Source of the DNA: Streptomyces canus
GTDB taxonomy: Bacteria > Actinomycetota > Actinomycetes > Streptomycetales > Streptomycetaceae
DNA: 64,000 bases
Direction of reading: 5' to 3'
Assembly: GCF_030816965.1 (NCBI RefSeq)
Contig: NZ_JAUSYQ010000002.1
Coordinates: forward strand, 4,559,001 to 4,623,000
In this document: one piece after another, positions 35,799-44,045 of the stretch
Numbering within the stretch: position 1 is the stretch's first letter
Layout: each line of letters starts with the position of its first letter
Position numbers and translations under genes: made by a program
The notes under the pieces: generated by a model
Databases searched by the model: none
Told to the model about the DNA's origin: nothing
The model's input: only the letters and a program-made list of their open reading frames with translations

Positions 35799-36770
35799 CT
35801 AGTTCTTGACCTGACCCGCCTTCAGCCAGAACTGGTCCAGCAGGATGTTGCACTTGTCTCCGTCCTGGCAGGAGACCGAGATCGTGTTGGTGCCCTTGTT
35901 CAAGGAGGGCCAGACGTAGGTCTTGGTCCAGCCCTTGGCGAAGTCGCCGTCCTTGGCACGGGCGAAGTTGCCGAAGTTCACCTTGCTGCCGAAATCCTTG
36001 CCGTTGACGGTGAGCGTCATCGACTGGTCCTCGTCGGCCGTGCTGTAGTGCGCGAAGAGGGTGTAGACCCCGCTCTTCGGGATGCCGCTGACGTTCCAGG
36101 TGACGGAGGCGCCGGTCTGATTGAGGCCCGAGACGTACACGCCGCCGTCGGCGGTGGCGCCCTCGACGTCCGAGGCCAGGGTGACACCGGTGCCGAGGTT
36201 CAGCGCCTTGGCGTCGATCTTGGGCAGCTCCTTGACGTCCGCGTCGCCGCTGCTCGACGGACTCGGCTCCGAGCTCTGTGACGTGGTCGGGGTCGTCGCC
36301 GCCTGGTTGCCGCTGTCGTCGTTCTGGTCGTCGCCGCCCGCCATCGCGATGCCGATGCCTATGACCACCGCGGCGACCACCGCGATCGCGCCGATCAGCA
36401 GGCCCTTGGTGTTGGGGCCACCGCTCCGGCCGCCGCCACCACCGCTGTAGCCGGGCATGGGCTGCTGGCTGGTGGGGGCGCCGCCCGGGAAGGTCTCGGG
36501 GGCGGCGTAGTGGGCGCTGGGCTGGTTGTAGCCGGTCTGGCCCTGCTGCTGCGGGACCTGGCCGTACGGGCCGTTCGGCGCGGCCGGCGCCTGCTGCTGG
36601 CCGTACTGCCGCTGGCCGACCGAGCGCGTCCGGTTGACGGAGTTCGGGTAGCCGTAGCCGTAGCCGCCGCCGGACGGCGGCTGGGCGCCGTTGGCCTGGC
36701 CGTCGGCGTAGAGGTAGCCGAACGGGTCGTCGTCCTCGGGCGCACTCGCCCCGTTGTTGCCGGACGTCAT
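35799..36770 (-). CDS. Membrane-anchored protein with CBM-like C-terminal domain
   Basis: The 323-residue protein has a Gly/Pro/Gln/Tyr-rich cytoplasmic region (about 1-120, no fold), one membrane helix at about 123-147 (LLIGAIAVVAAVVIGIGIAM), a Ser/Thr/Pro linker and an extracellular domain at about 190-320 resembling a CBM6/CBM35 carbohydrate-binding module (VTWNVSGIPKSGVYTLFAHY). It may bind wall or external polysaccharides. ATG 36770 has GAGGAG upstream. It lies 121 nt downstream of cdgB on the same strand. Confidence 0.8.
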   Translation of the reverse strand: MTSGNNGASAPEDDDPFGYLYADGQANGAQPPSGGGYGYGYPNSVNRTRSVGQRQYGQQQAPAAPNGPYGQVPQQQGQTGYNQPSAHYAAPETFPGGAPTSQQPMPGYSGGGGGRSGGPNTKGLLIGAIAVVAAVVIGIGIAMAGGDDQNDDSGNQAATTPTTSQSSEPSPSSSGDADVKELPKIDAKALNLGTGVTLASDVEGATADGGVYVSGLNQTGASVTWNVSGIPKSGVYTLFAHYSTADEDQSMTLTVNGKDFGSKVNFGNFARAKDGDFAKGWTKTYVWPSLNKGTNTISVSCQDGDKCNILLDQFWLKAGQVKN

Positions 36771-36891
36771 CCCAGGTACTCCTCAAACAGATGGGCATCG
36801 GATGCGATACGGATGGTCAGAATGGCGAGCCTACCCGCTCCTGATGGCCCAAACGGGTGACTCGGATCGCATCAGCTCGCTGACCTGGGGC

Positions 36892-38550
36892 TTATCCCGC
36901 GCGTCTGTGCTGTTTGGGACGAGATCGTTTCTCGACGTACATCCGTTCGTCGGCGGACTTCAGCACTTCGTCCGCCGTCATGCCGCAGTGCGCCCAGCCG
37001 ATGCCGAAGCTGGCACCGACCCGGACGGCCCGTCCCTCGGCACGGATCGGCTGGATGATCTCGCTGCGCAGACGTACGGCGAGGTCGGCGGCGTCCGCCT
37101 TGCCGAGGCCGTCGGCGAGGATCACGAACTCGTCGCCGCCGAGCCGGGCCACGGTGTCGCCGTCGCGCACGCACTGCGACAGCCGCCGGGCGACCTCGAT
37201 GAGCACCGCGTCACCCGCGTTGTGCCCGAACCGGTCGTTGATCGACTTGAAGCCGTCGAGGTCGCAGAAGAGCACCGCGAGCCCCTTGGTGCCGTCGTCG
37301 CGCTCGCCCTCGGGGGCGACGGTGTGCACATGGTGGTCGAAGGTGTCGAACGCCTCAGCGCCGCCCGGCCGGAAGTCGAAACCATGGCCGTTCGCGTCGA
37401 AGGCCGGGTGGCCGAAGGCCGCGTCGATCGACTCCAGCGCGCCCGTGTGGGTGGAGCGCTGCTGACAGAGCCGGGAGGACAGCCGCGAGCGCAGCTCGGC
37501 GGAGTTCGGCAGGCCGGTCAGGGAGTCGTGGGAGGCGCGGTGGGCGAGCTGGAGCTCGCGGCGCTTGCGCTCCTCGATGTCCTCGACGTGGGTGAGCAGG
37601 AAGCGCGGCCCGTCGGCGGCGTCGGCGACCACCGAGTTGCGCAGGGACACCCAGAGGTAGGTGCCGTCCCGGCGCCCGAGGCGGAGCTCCGCGCGCCCGC
37701 CTTCCGCCGAGGTCCGCAGCAGGGTGCCTATGTCCTCGGGGTGGACCAGGTCGGAGAAGGAGTAGCGGCGCATCGCGGACGCGGGGCGGCCGAGGAGGCG
37801 GCACAGGGCGTCGTTGGTACGCAGGATCCGGCCGTGCTGGTCGCCGCCCATCTCGGCGATGGCCATGCCGGAGGGGGCGTACTCGAAGGCCTGCCGAAAG
37901 CTCTCTTCACTGGCCCTGAGGGCCTGCTGCTCCCTTTCGAGCCTGACCAGTGCGCGCTGCATGTTCGACCGCAGACGCGCGTTGCTGATCGCGATGGCGG
38001 CCTGGAACGCGTACATCTGGAGCGCTTCGCGTCCCCATGCCCCCGGCCTGCGGCCGTTGCGCGGCCGGTCCACGGAGAGCACGCCGATCAGCTCGCCGCA
38101 CTGACCGCCCTGCACGCCCGGCGTGTACATCGGCGCGAACAGCCGGTCCGAGGGGTGCCACTCGTCCTCGAAGCGGGGCGCGGGGCCGTCGGTGTACCAC
38201 TGCGGGACGTCGTCGTCATCGAGGACCCAGCCCTCGGTGTGCGGGATGAAGACCAGGTCGCCCCAGGTCTCCCCCATGCTCAGCCGGCGATCCCAGGACT
38301 CGCGGGAGCCCACCCGGCCGGTGATCAGCGACTCGGCGGCCTGGTTCCCGGAGAAGGCGGCGACCACGAGGTCGCCGTCGGGGCGCACGAGATTGACGCA
38401 CGCCAGTTCGTAACCGAGTGCGGTGACCACGCCGTTCGCGACGGTCTGCAGTGTGTCGGCCAGGCTGCGGGCCGTGTTCATGTCGGCCATGACCTGGTGC
38501 AGCTGTCGCAGGGACGCAAGACGGACGTACGGCTCCGACTCGCTCTCCAT
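36892..38550 (-). CDS. cdgB: GAF-PAS-GGDEF diguanylate cyclase CdgB
   Basis: This cytoplasmic enzyme makes c-di-GMP from two GTP. The 552-residue protein has an N-terminal GAF-like domain (about 15-165), a PAS/PAC domain (about 195-320, SFRQAFEYAPSGMAIAEMGG) and a GGDEF domain (about 335-545). It has the intact GGDEF active site (ARLGGDEFVIL) and RDGD inhibitory site five residues before it. About 60 residues are inserted in the GGDEF domain after HDSLTGLPN. By memory it matches S. coelicolor CdgB, a BldD target. ATG 38550 follows GGAGGGCGAG. A BldD-like and a Crp-like site lie upstream. Confidence 0.9.
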   Translation of the reverse strand: MESESEPYVRLASLRQLHQVMADMNTARSLADTLQTVANGVVTALGYELACVNLVRPDGDLVVAAFSGNQAAESLITGRVGSRESWDRRLSMGETWGDLVFIPHTEGWVLDDDDVPQWYTDGPAPRFEDEWHPSDRLFAPMYTPGVQGGQCGELIGVLSVDRPRNGRRPGAWGREALQMYAFQAAIAISNARLRSNMQRALVRLEREQQALRASEESFRQAFEYAPSGMAIAEMGGDQHGRILRTNDALCRLLGRPASAMRRYSFSDLVHPEDIGTLLRTSAEGGRAELRLGRRDGTYLWVSLRNSVVADAADGPRFLLTHVEDIEERKRRELQLAHRASHDSLTGLPNSAELRSRLSSRLCQQRSTHTGALESIDAAFGHPAFDANGHGFDFRPGGAEAFDTFDHHVHTVAPEGERDDGTKGLAVLFCDLDGFKSINDRFGHNAGDAVLIEVARRLSQCVRDGDTVARLGGDEFVILADGLGKADAADLAVRLRSEIIQPIRAEGRAVRVGASFGIGWAHCGMTADEVLKSADERMYVEKRSRPKQHRRAG

Positions 38551-38677
38551 TGCTCGCCCTCCCCCCGAGACCTCGCAGCGAATCAAGGGTTCTCTTCGGC
38601 GTATCTTCAGTGCGCCTTCGTTGGTGCGGCTTCGTCGGTCCTTCCCCGCCACTGAATCACAGCGCGCTGCCCACTCG

Positions 38678-38690
38678 GTACACAGGGTCA
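38678..38690. promoter_or_regulatory. BldD-like box upstream of cdgB
   Basis: GTACACAGGGTCA fits the BldD pattern TNAC-N5-GTNA except for the first base. It lies 128 nt upstream of the cdgB start and overlaps a TTGACC (-35-like) on the minus strand. Confidence 0.65.
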
Positions 38691-38705
38691 ACAAATACCG
38701 CCCCT

Positions 38706-38721
38706 TGTGACTCAAGTCACA
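38706..38721. promoter_or_regulatory. Crp-type palindrome between cdgB and flavin reductase
   Basis: TGTGACTCAAGTCACA is a perfect 7-2-7 inverted repeat. It fits both the general TGTGA-N6-TCACA site and the Streptomyces Crp motif GTG-N6-GNCAC. It lies 156 nt from cdgB and about 170 nt from the divergent gene. Confidence 0.65.
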
Positions 38722-38889
38722 GCGAAAGATGAACAATTGAGTGGGGTTTCTGCGCTTTCCCTGTGCGTTTACTGAACGCAAACTTTGGGCGTTTGTGAAC
38801 GCCCTGTCCATCTCCGCCGGTAGACCTAGGTCCGGCCTCGGACGAAGGCCCGATGCGGAGCGCACGGACCGGACATTAGCGTTTCCGGC

Positions 38890-39465
38890 GTGCCGAACAC
38901 TCCCCCCGCCACCGCCCCGATGATCCCTCCGCCCGCTTCCGGGCATGCTGTGGGGGTGAGCAACGACGAGTTCCGCGCCGCCATGGCCCGGCTGGCCGCG
39001 GGCGTGGTCCTGGTGACCGCGTTCGAGCCCCCGCTCGACGCCGAGGGACCCGGGGGCGAGGACGTCGGCATGACGGCCACGGCGTTCTTGTCGGTCTCCC
39101 TGGATCCGCCTCTGGTGCTGGTCAGCCTGCGTACGGGCTCCCGCATGGACGACCTGCTCGACGAGCAACCCCACTGGGCGGTCTCCGTCCTGTCCGAGAG
39201 CCAGCGCCACATCGCCGGCCGCTTCGCCATGAAGGGCCGCATCAGCGACCGCCTCCTGTTTGAGGACATCCCGTACGTCCGCGGCGCGGCCACCGGCGCC
39301 GCACTGGTGGGCGGCGCCCTCGCCACCCTGGAGTGCCGCACCGAACAGCGCGTGGAGGCCGGCGACCACACCCTGGTGATCGGCCGCGTCCTCACGGCCG
39401 ACGTGCCGAGCGCGGACGGCGGACCGCTGACCTATTTCCGGGGCAGGTACCGCCGGCTGGGATGA
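38890..39465 (+). CDS. Flavin reductase-family protein
   Basis: The 191-residue protein is a flavin reductase-like FMN-binding split-barrel domain (FRAAMARLAAGVVLVTAF, MTATAFLSVSLDPPLVLVSL, HTLVIGRVL). Such proteins supply reduced flavin to monooxygenases or act alone. GTG 38890 lies 7 nt after TAGCGT, fitting a leaderless mRNA. GTG 38956 (SNDEFRAAMARL) is a shorter alternative that removes a Pro-rich tail. It is divergent from cdgB. Confidence 0.88.
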   Translation: MPNTPPATAPMIPPPASGHAVGVSNDEFRAAMARLAAGVVLVTAFEPPLDAEGPGGEDVGMTATAFLSVSLDPPLVLVSLRTGSRMDDLLDEQPHWAVSVLSESQRHIAGRFAMKGRISDRLLFEDIPYVRGAATGAALVGGALATLECRTEQRVEAGDHTLVIGRVLTADVPSADGGPLTYFRGRYRRLG

Positions 39466-39508
39466 AATTCCATGGCCGCTCGCCGGTACCCCCGCATAAG
39501 GTCACCGG

Positions 39509-39988
39509 ATGACATTCGCACCCCGCCTCGAAGAGATCACACCCGGGAATTTCGAAACGGCGACCGGCATACGGGTCCGCCCTGAGCAGGAATTCGCGGT
39601 CTCCCCGGTCATGCAGTCCCTCGCCGAGGCCTACGTGCATCCCACGGGCGTCGCCTGGCCCCGTCTGATCGTCGACGGTGACCGCACCGTCGGCTTCCTG
39701 ATGGCCTTCCTCGACATCGACTGGCGCACCGACGGCGGCAGCGTCGTCCGCTCCGGCCTGTGGCGGCTGAACATCGCGGCCGACGCCCAGGGCAGGGGCT
39801 ACGGCCGTTTCGCCGTCGAGTCAGTCGCCGCGGAGCTGCGCCGCCGGGGCACGAAGGAGTTGTACGTCACCTGGCACGAGGGCGCCGACGGCCCGGCGGA
39901 GTTCTACCTGAGGCTCGGTTTCCGCCGGACCGGGGAGCTGAGCGCGGACGAGACGGTCGGGGTACTGGACCTCGGCGGTCCCCGCTAG
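39509..39988 (+). CDS. GNAT-family N-acetyltransferase
   Basis: The 159-residue protein is a GNAT acetyltransferase with the acetyl-CoA loop AADAQGRGYGRFAVESVAAEL near residue 92 and the C-terminal FYLRLGFRRTGEL. The substrate is unknown. ATG 39509 has TAAGGT 6 nt upstream and no ribosome site, so a leaderless transcript is likely. The stop overlaps that of the convergent sigma factor gene. Confidence 0.9.
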   Translation: MTFAPRLEEITPGNFETATGIRVRPEQEFAVSPVMQSLAEAYVHPTGVAWPRLIVDGDRTVGFLMAFLDIDWRTDGGSVVRSGLWRLNIAADAQGRGYGRFAVESVAAELRRRGTKELYVTWHEGADGPAEFYLRLGFRRTGELSADETVGVLDLGGPR

Positions 39989-40827
39989 ACGAAGGTGACG
40001 TCCAGCCGCGCCGCCCGTTCCGGGTCCGTAGTGATGTCGATCACGGCGATCCGGTCGTGTACGAACGTGAACGCCAGCGTCCGCCACACCCGGCCGTCCC
40101 GCAGGAGCGCGATACCGGTGCGACCCTCGACGAGAGCCGGTACCGCGACGCCGACGACGTGCCGCGAGTAGCTCGTCGCCCCCTTGGCCACGGCCAGGGC
40201 CCCCGTCGTCACCCCGACCTCCGTGCGCACCACGACATCCGGGTCCAGGACCTCCAGCAGCCCGTCGAAGTCACCGTCGCGCGCGGCGGCGAGGAAGGCG
40301 TCGACGAGTTCACGCCGGCGCGTCCGATCGGTGTCGGTGACCTGGGCGCCCCGCACCCGGCGGCGGGCCCGGCTGCCGAGCTGGCGGGTGGCCGCCGGGG
40401 ACTTGCCGATGACGCCGGCGATCTCGTCGTAGGGGACGGCGAAGAGGTCGTGAAGGACGAAGGCGAGCCGTTCGGCGGGGCCGAGGGTGTCGAGGACGAC
40501 GAGAAGGGCGGTGCCGACCGAGTCGGCGAGCACGGCGTCCTGCTCGGGGTCGGGAGTGACGGCCGGGACCGGCGCCTCGGGCTCCAGGGGCTGTTCGGCA
40601 CGGGACCTGCGGGAGCGGAGCATGTCGAGGCAGACCCGGCCCACGACGGTCGTCAGCCAGCCGCCGAGGTTGTCGACGTGCGTGGTGTCCGACCGGCTCA
40701 TCCGCACCCACGTCTCCTGCACCGCGTCCTCGGCCTCGGCTCCCGACCCGAGCATCCGCCGCGCCACCGCCCGCAGCTGCCCGCGGTGCGCCTCGAACCG
40801 TTCGGCCAGGAAGTCGTCGTCGCCCAT
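39985..40827 (-). CDS. SigJ-type ECF sigma factor with C-terminal SnoaL-like domain
   Basis: The 280-residue sigma factor has region 2 (about 6-72, RFEAHRGQLRAVARRMLGSG, WLTTVVGRVCLDMLRSR) and region 4 (about 105-160, FVLHDLFAVPYDEIAGVIGK). It also has a SnoaL-like C-terminal domain (about 170-280) in place of an anti-sigma partner, as in SigJ/ECF41-like sigma factors. The C-terminal domain is expected to act as built-in regulator. No transmembrane anti-sigma gene is nearby. ATG 40827 is the family start. Confidence 0.88.
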   Translation of the reverse strand: MGDDDFLAERFEAHRGQLRAVARRMLGSGAEAEDAVQETWVRMSRSDTTHVDNLGGWLTTVVGRVCLDMLRSRRSRAEQPLEPEAPVPAVTPDPEQDAVLADSVGTALLVVLDTLGPAERLAFVLHDLFAVPYDEIAGVIGKSPAATRQLGSRARRRVRGAQVTDTDRTRRRELVDAFLAAARDGDFDGLLEVLDPDVVVRTEVGVTTGALAVAKGATSYSRHVVGVAVPALVEGRTGIALLRDGRVWRTLAFTFVHDRIAVIDITTDPERAARLDVTFV

Positions 40828-40929
40828 GGGCCACCGCTCTCGTCGTCGTCCGCCGTCGGTGAGTTGACGGACGGGACGGGGGAGATGTGACACACGCAGG
40901 TCTGTTGATGATGTGTCGCAGGACCGGGG

Positions 40930-41367
40930 TTACCCCCAGTCCCGCCCCTGCCGTCCCCGCTTGGTGTCCGATCGCGCCTTCTTCTCCCGAAGCCGCCGCT
41001 CATTGATTCCGCGCGGGATGCGTGTCGCCCGCCGTGGCTTGGGCGGCGGCGCGGTGGCTTCGGCGAGGAGCGCCGCGAGCCGTACGGCGGCGGTCTCGCG
41101 GTTGCGCCACTGTGAACGGTGTTCGGAGGAGCGGACGGTGACGACCCCGTCGACGAGCCGCCCGGCCAACTTGTCCAGCGCCCGCTGCTTCCACACGTCG
41201 GGCAGGGACTCGGTGCGGGCCAGGTCGAAGCGCAGCTCCACCTGGGAGTCACTGGTGTTGACGTGCTGGCCACCGGGGCCGGAGGAGCGCGAGAAACGCC
41301 ACATGAGCTCGGCCTCGGGAAGCGAGACGGAGCCGCGGATGACGTAGGGACCGGACATGGACTCCAT
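40930..41367 (-). CDS. arfB: Ribosome rescue hydrolase ArfB
   Basis: ArfB releases peptidyl-tRNA on stalled ribosomes. The 145-residue product has the release-factor GGQ motif ([18 protein letters not shown]) near residue 31 and a basic C-terminal tail ([20 protein letters not shown]) that enters the mRNA channel. ATG 41367 gives [12 protein letters not shown] 41358 is equally possible. The gene lies about 100 nt upstream of the sigma factor on the same strand. Confidence 0.92.
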   Translation of the reverse strand: MESMSGPYVIRGSVSLPEAELMWRFSRSSGPGGQHVNTSDSQVELRFDLARTESLPDVWKQRALDKLAGRLVDGVVTVRSSEHRSQWRNRETAAVRLAALLAEATAPPPKPRRATRIPRGINERRLREKKARSDTKRGRQGRDWG

Positions 41368-41541
41368 GTTCCCGGCTCTGTCCGGTCCACGTCACCCGAA
41401 TATCGCCGGGCGGCCGCTCACTCTTTGGTAAAGAAAGTAAAGACACGGGGAACCTTCGGCGCCCCTCGCGGCGTTCATGGGGGTAGCTGTAACTTCAAGC
41501 CCGTACTTGCCGTACAAAAACGAGGGAAGGACTCCCAAACC

Positions 41542-42117
41542 ATGGCTGTAAGCCTGTCCAAGGGTGGCAACGTCTCGCTCACCAAGGAGGCTCCGGGCCT
41601 GACCGCCGTCACCGTGGGCCTCGGCTGGGACGTCCGCACCACCACCGGCACGGACTTCGACCTCGACGCCTCCGCGATCGCGGTCAACACGGAGGGCAAG
41701 GTCTACTCGGACGGTCACTTCGTCTTCTTCAACAACAAGCAGACCCCGGACCAGACCATCGTCCACACCGGTGACAACCGCACCGGCGAGGGCGCGGGCG
41801 ACGACGAGGCGATCAACGTCAACCTGGCCGGCCTCCCGGCCGACATCGACAAGATCGTCTTCCCGGTCTCGATCTACGACGCGGAGAACCGCTCGCAGAA
41901 CTTCGGCCAGGTCCGCAACGCCTACATCCGCATCGTCAACCAGGCCGGCGGCGCCGAGATCGCCCGCTACGACCTCTCCGAGGACGCGGCCACGGAGACG
42001 GCGATGGTCTTCGGCGAGCTGTACCGCAACGGCGCGGAGTGGAAGTTCCGCGCGGTGGGCCAGGGCTACGCGTCCGGCCTGGTGGGCATCGCGACGGACT
42101 TCGGCGTGAACGTCTGA
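41542..42117 (+). CDS. TerD-family calcium-binding stress protein
   Basis: The 191-residue protein is a typical TerD domain ([47 protein letters not shown]) with the Asp-rich calcium sites of the family. It is named after tellurium resistance, but in Streptomyces the family also affects development. ATG 41542 has GGGAAGG upstream. A GGAAC-N19-GTT pattern (41449-41475) resembles a SigR promoter, a weak suggestion. The gene is single, with a terminator after it. Confidence 0.94.
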   Translation: MAVSLSKGGNVSLTKEAPGLTAVTVGLGWDVRTTTGTDFDLDASAIAVNTEGKVYSDGHFVFFNNKQTPDQTIVHTGDNRTGEGAGDDEAINVNLAGLPADIDKIVFPVSIYDAENRSQNFGQVRNAYIRIVNQAGGAEIARYDLSEDAATETAMVFGELYRNGAEWKFRAVGQGYASGLVGIATDFGVNV

Positions 42118-42136
42118 CGTCTCGCTGCGCTGAGCT

Positions 42137-42167
42137 GGAGCCCCTGGTCGTGTCGGCCGGGGGCTCC
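42137..42167 (+). terminator. Terminator of the terD-family gene
   Basis: GGAGCCCCTGG (42137-42147) pairs with CCGGGGGCTCC (42157-42167) with one G-U pair and a 9-nt loop, 19 nt after the stop. Confidence 0.75.
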
Positions 42168-42174
42168 TGGCGTT

Positions 42175-42375
42175 CTAGGCCTGCGAGACGAAGGCGCTCC
42201 ACGCAGTTGGGGCGAAGCTGAGGCGGGGGCCGGTGGTCTGCTTGGAGTCGCGGACGTGAACCGTGCCGGGGGTGGCCGCTATCTCGACGCAGGAGTTGCC
42301 GTCCGTGCCGCTGCTGTAACTGCTCTTGAACCACACCAGCTCGGAGGCGTCCCCGACAGCGGACTTGCGGATCAT
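42175..42375 (-). CDS. DUF397 domain protein
   Basis: The 66-residue protein shows the DUF397 pattern VWFKSSYSSGTDGNSCVEIA, VHVRDSKQTTGP and WSAFVSQA. ATG 42375 overlaps the stop of the upstream Scr1-type gene (ATGA), so the two are translationally coupled. It is the second DUF397 of the window. Confidence 0.92.
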   Translation of the reverse strand: MIRKSAVGDASELVWFKSSYSSGTDGNSCVEIAATPGTVHVRDSKQTTGPRLSFAPTAWSAFVSQA

Positions 42376-43226
42376 GTCTCTCCCAGCAGTTGCTCGACGA
42401 AGGCCAGCGACTCCCGTGGAGGGAGTGCCTGAGCCCGGATGGTGCCATACCGCAGTTCAAGGATGCGGAGTTGTTTCGGGTCGGTGATGGGGCGGCCGTT
42501 GAAGGCGCCGTCCGAACGCCCCACCGCTGTTCCGTCGGGAAACTTCAGCAGCTCGATCTTGCCGTCCAGACCCGGGTGGGCGTCGCTGTTCGTCGGCATG
42601 ATCTGAAGCGTGACGTTGCGCAGCCTCCCCACCTCCAGCAGACGTTCGAGCTGCTGTCGCCACACCATTGTGCCCCCGACTGGTCGGCGTACGACCGCCT
42701 CCTCCAGCACAAAGTGGATGGAGGGAGCCGGGTCACGATCAAAGACTGACTGCCGGGCCAAGCGGGCGACCACCATCCGTTCCACGTCGTCCTGCGAGTA
42801 CGGCGGCTGCGCTGCCTCGAACAGAGCCCGCGCATGCTCTGCCGTCTGCAACAGCCCATGGACGCTGTTGGGCTCATACACGCCGATCTCAACCGCCTGC
42901 GCTTCCAACTTGGCCAGCTCGCGCACCTTCTTGGGGTACCGGACCTTCTTGACGTCCTCCCAAGTCGCGGTGATGAGCCCGCCCGCCCCCAACACCTCGT
43001 CGGCCCTGTCCAGATACTCCTGTCGAGGAATCCGCTTCCCGCCCTCGATCTTGTAGACCAGGTCCTCGCCGTACCCGACCGCCTCCCCGAACTCGGCGGC
43101 CCGCATCCCCACCGCCTCCCGCCGCAGCTTCAGTTGGCGACCCACCGTTGCGATCACGGCCACGCCCCACTCGTCGTCGGGGTCGACCTCCCACCCCGGG
43201 TCGACCGCCTCGCCGTCCACGCTCAT
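42372..43226 (-). CDS. Scr1-family XRE-type regulator
   Basis: The 284-residue protein has an XRE HTH (about 27-82, LKLRREAVGMRAAEFGEAVG, YKIEGGKRIP) and the long C-terminal Scr1-type domain (YEPNSVHGLLQTAEHARALF, LERLLEVGRLRNVTLQIMP). It is transcribed with the DUF397 gene and is divergent from an ATP-binding kinase-like gene. This trio is frequent in Streptomyces and resembles an antitoxin/effector or anti-sigma-type switch. Its target is unknown. Confidence 0.9.
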   Translation of the reverse strand: MSVDGEAVDPGWEVDPDDEWGVAVIATVGRQLKLRREAVGMRAAEFGEAVGYGEDLVYKIEGGKRIPRQEYLDRADEVLGAGGLITATWEDVKKVRYPKKVRELAKLEAQAVEIGVYEPNSVHGLLQTAEHARALFEAAQPPYSQDDVERMVVARLARQSVFDRDPAPSIHFVLEEAVVRRPVGGTMVWRQQLERLLEVGRLRNVTLQIMPTNSDAHPGLDGKIELLKFPDGTAVGRSDGAFNGRPITDPKQLRILELRYGTIRAQALPPRESLAFVEQLLGET

Positions 43227-43360
43227 TCCGCGCCCCTCCGCCGTACGTCCATACCCGCGACGCTCCTACCCCGACGACCGCCCCCGACAGCCCGGACACG
43301 ACCGGACAAGCTCCGGACAGTCACCGTACGCATCGGCATCGTCACTGTTCACGGTAAGCA

Positions 43361-43843
43361 GTGACGGCCACGCTGAGTGACGTGAATCAAGGAACCGCCG
43401 TCATCCGGAACTTCAGCATCCTGCTGTCCCCCACGCCCCGCGGAGCCCGCCTGGCCCGACTGCTGGCGGTCGAGCAACTCCGCGAGTGGGGAATGCCGTT
43501 GCACCCGGCGGAGCACATCGTGGCGGAGCTGGCGGCGAACGCATCCACACACGGCCGGGTCCCGGGCCGCGACTTCCGCCTCACGCTCTACGTCGTCGGC
43601 GTCACCCTGCGCATCGAGGTCACGGACACCCGGGGTGACCGTCTGCCACGCACCGAACTCCCCGCACCGGACGCCGAGTCGGGCCGAGGTCTCGTGCTCG
43701 TGGACGCGCTCGCCGACCGTTGGGGCGTGGCGCCGGGACCCCGTCCGCGCAAGACGGTGTGGGCGGAAATCGACCTCTCACCGGGTCCCGGAAACCCGTA
43801 CTTCGGTGGTGCGGGCGGTCTTTCTCAAAGAACTCCAGGGTGA
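43361..43843 (+). CDS. RsbW-like ATP-binding protein (HATPase_c)
   Basis: The 160-residue protein is a single GHKL ATPase domain like anti-sigma kinases RsbW/SpoIIAB: N-box HIVAELAANASTHG near 50, G1-box EVTDTRGDRLPR and G2-box AESGRGLVLVDALADRWG. It likely regulates a partner by phosphorylation or binding, though no sigma or STAS gene is adjacent. GTG 43361 starts the gene 134 nt from the divergent Scr1-type gene. Confidence 0.88.
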   Translation: MTATLSDVNQGTAVIRNFSILLSPTPRGARLARLLAVEQLREWGMPLHPAEHIVAELAANASTHGRVPGRDFRLTLYVVGVTLRIEVTDTRGDRLPRTELPAPDAESGRGLVLVDALADRWGVAPGPRPRKTVWAEIDLSPGPGNPYFGGAGGLSQRTPG

Positions 43844-43980
43844 AAGAACCCGACCAAGCCCCACCTTTCCTCCCGCCTCGAAGCGCAGCTCACCCGCGCG
43901 GGTGAACATCACCAACTCAGCTGGATTTCGCCCCGGTTGCCTGCCCTACAGTCGGCGCAACACAACCGCAGACATGCAAC

Positions 43981-44016
43981 GGCCCTCGCCGGGACTGGCA
44001 TCCCGATGCGAGGGCC
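43981..44016 (+). ncRNA. Structured leader hairpin upstream of HTH gene
   Basis: GGCCCTCGC (43981-43989) pairs with GCGAGGGCC (44008-44016). CGGGA (43990-43994) pairs with TCCCG (44001-44005). AT (44006-44007) is bulged and the loop is CTGGCA. TGACC follows. Geometry and following motif equal the leader at 17141-17175, though only the shape is shared. It lies 29 nt before the ATG of the paralogous gene. A TACAGT at 43947 is a possible -10. Confidence 0.6.
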
Positions 44017-44045
44017 TGACCACCAAGGAAGACGAAACCTTCCCG

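Noticed and set aside
41449..41475. SigR-like promoter (GGAAC-N19-GTT) before the TerD gene
   Set aside because: Only a partial match and GC-rich sequence gives many chance hits; kept as a remark.
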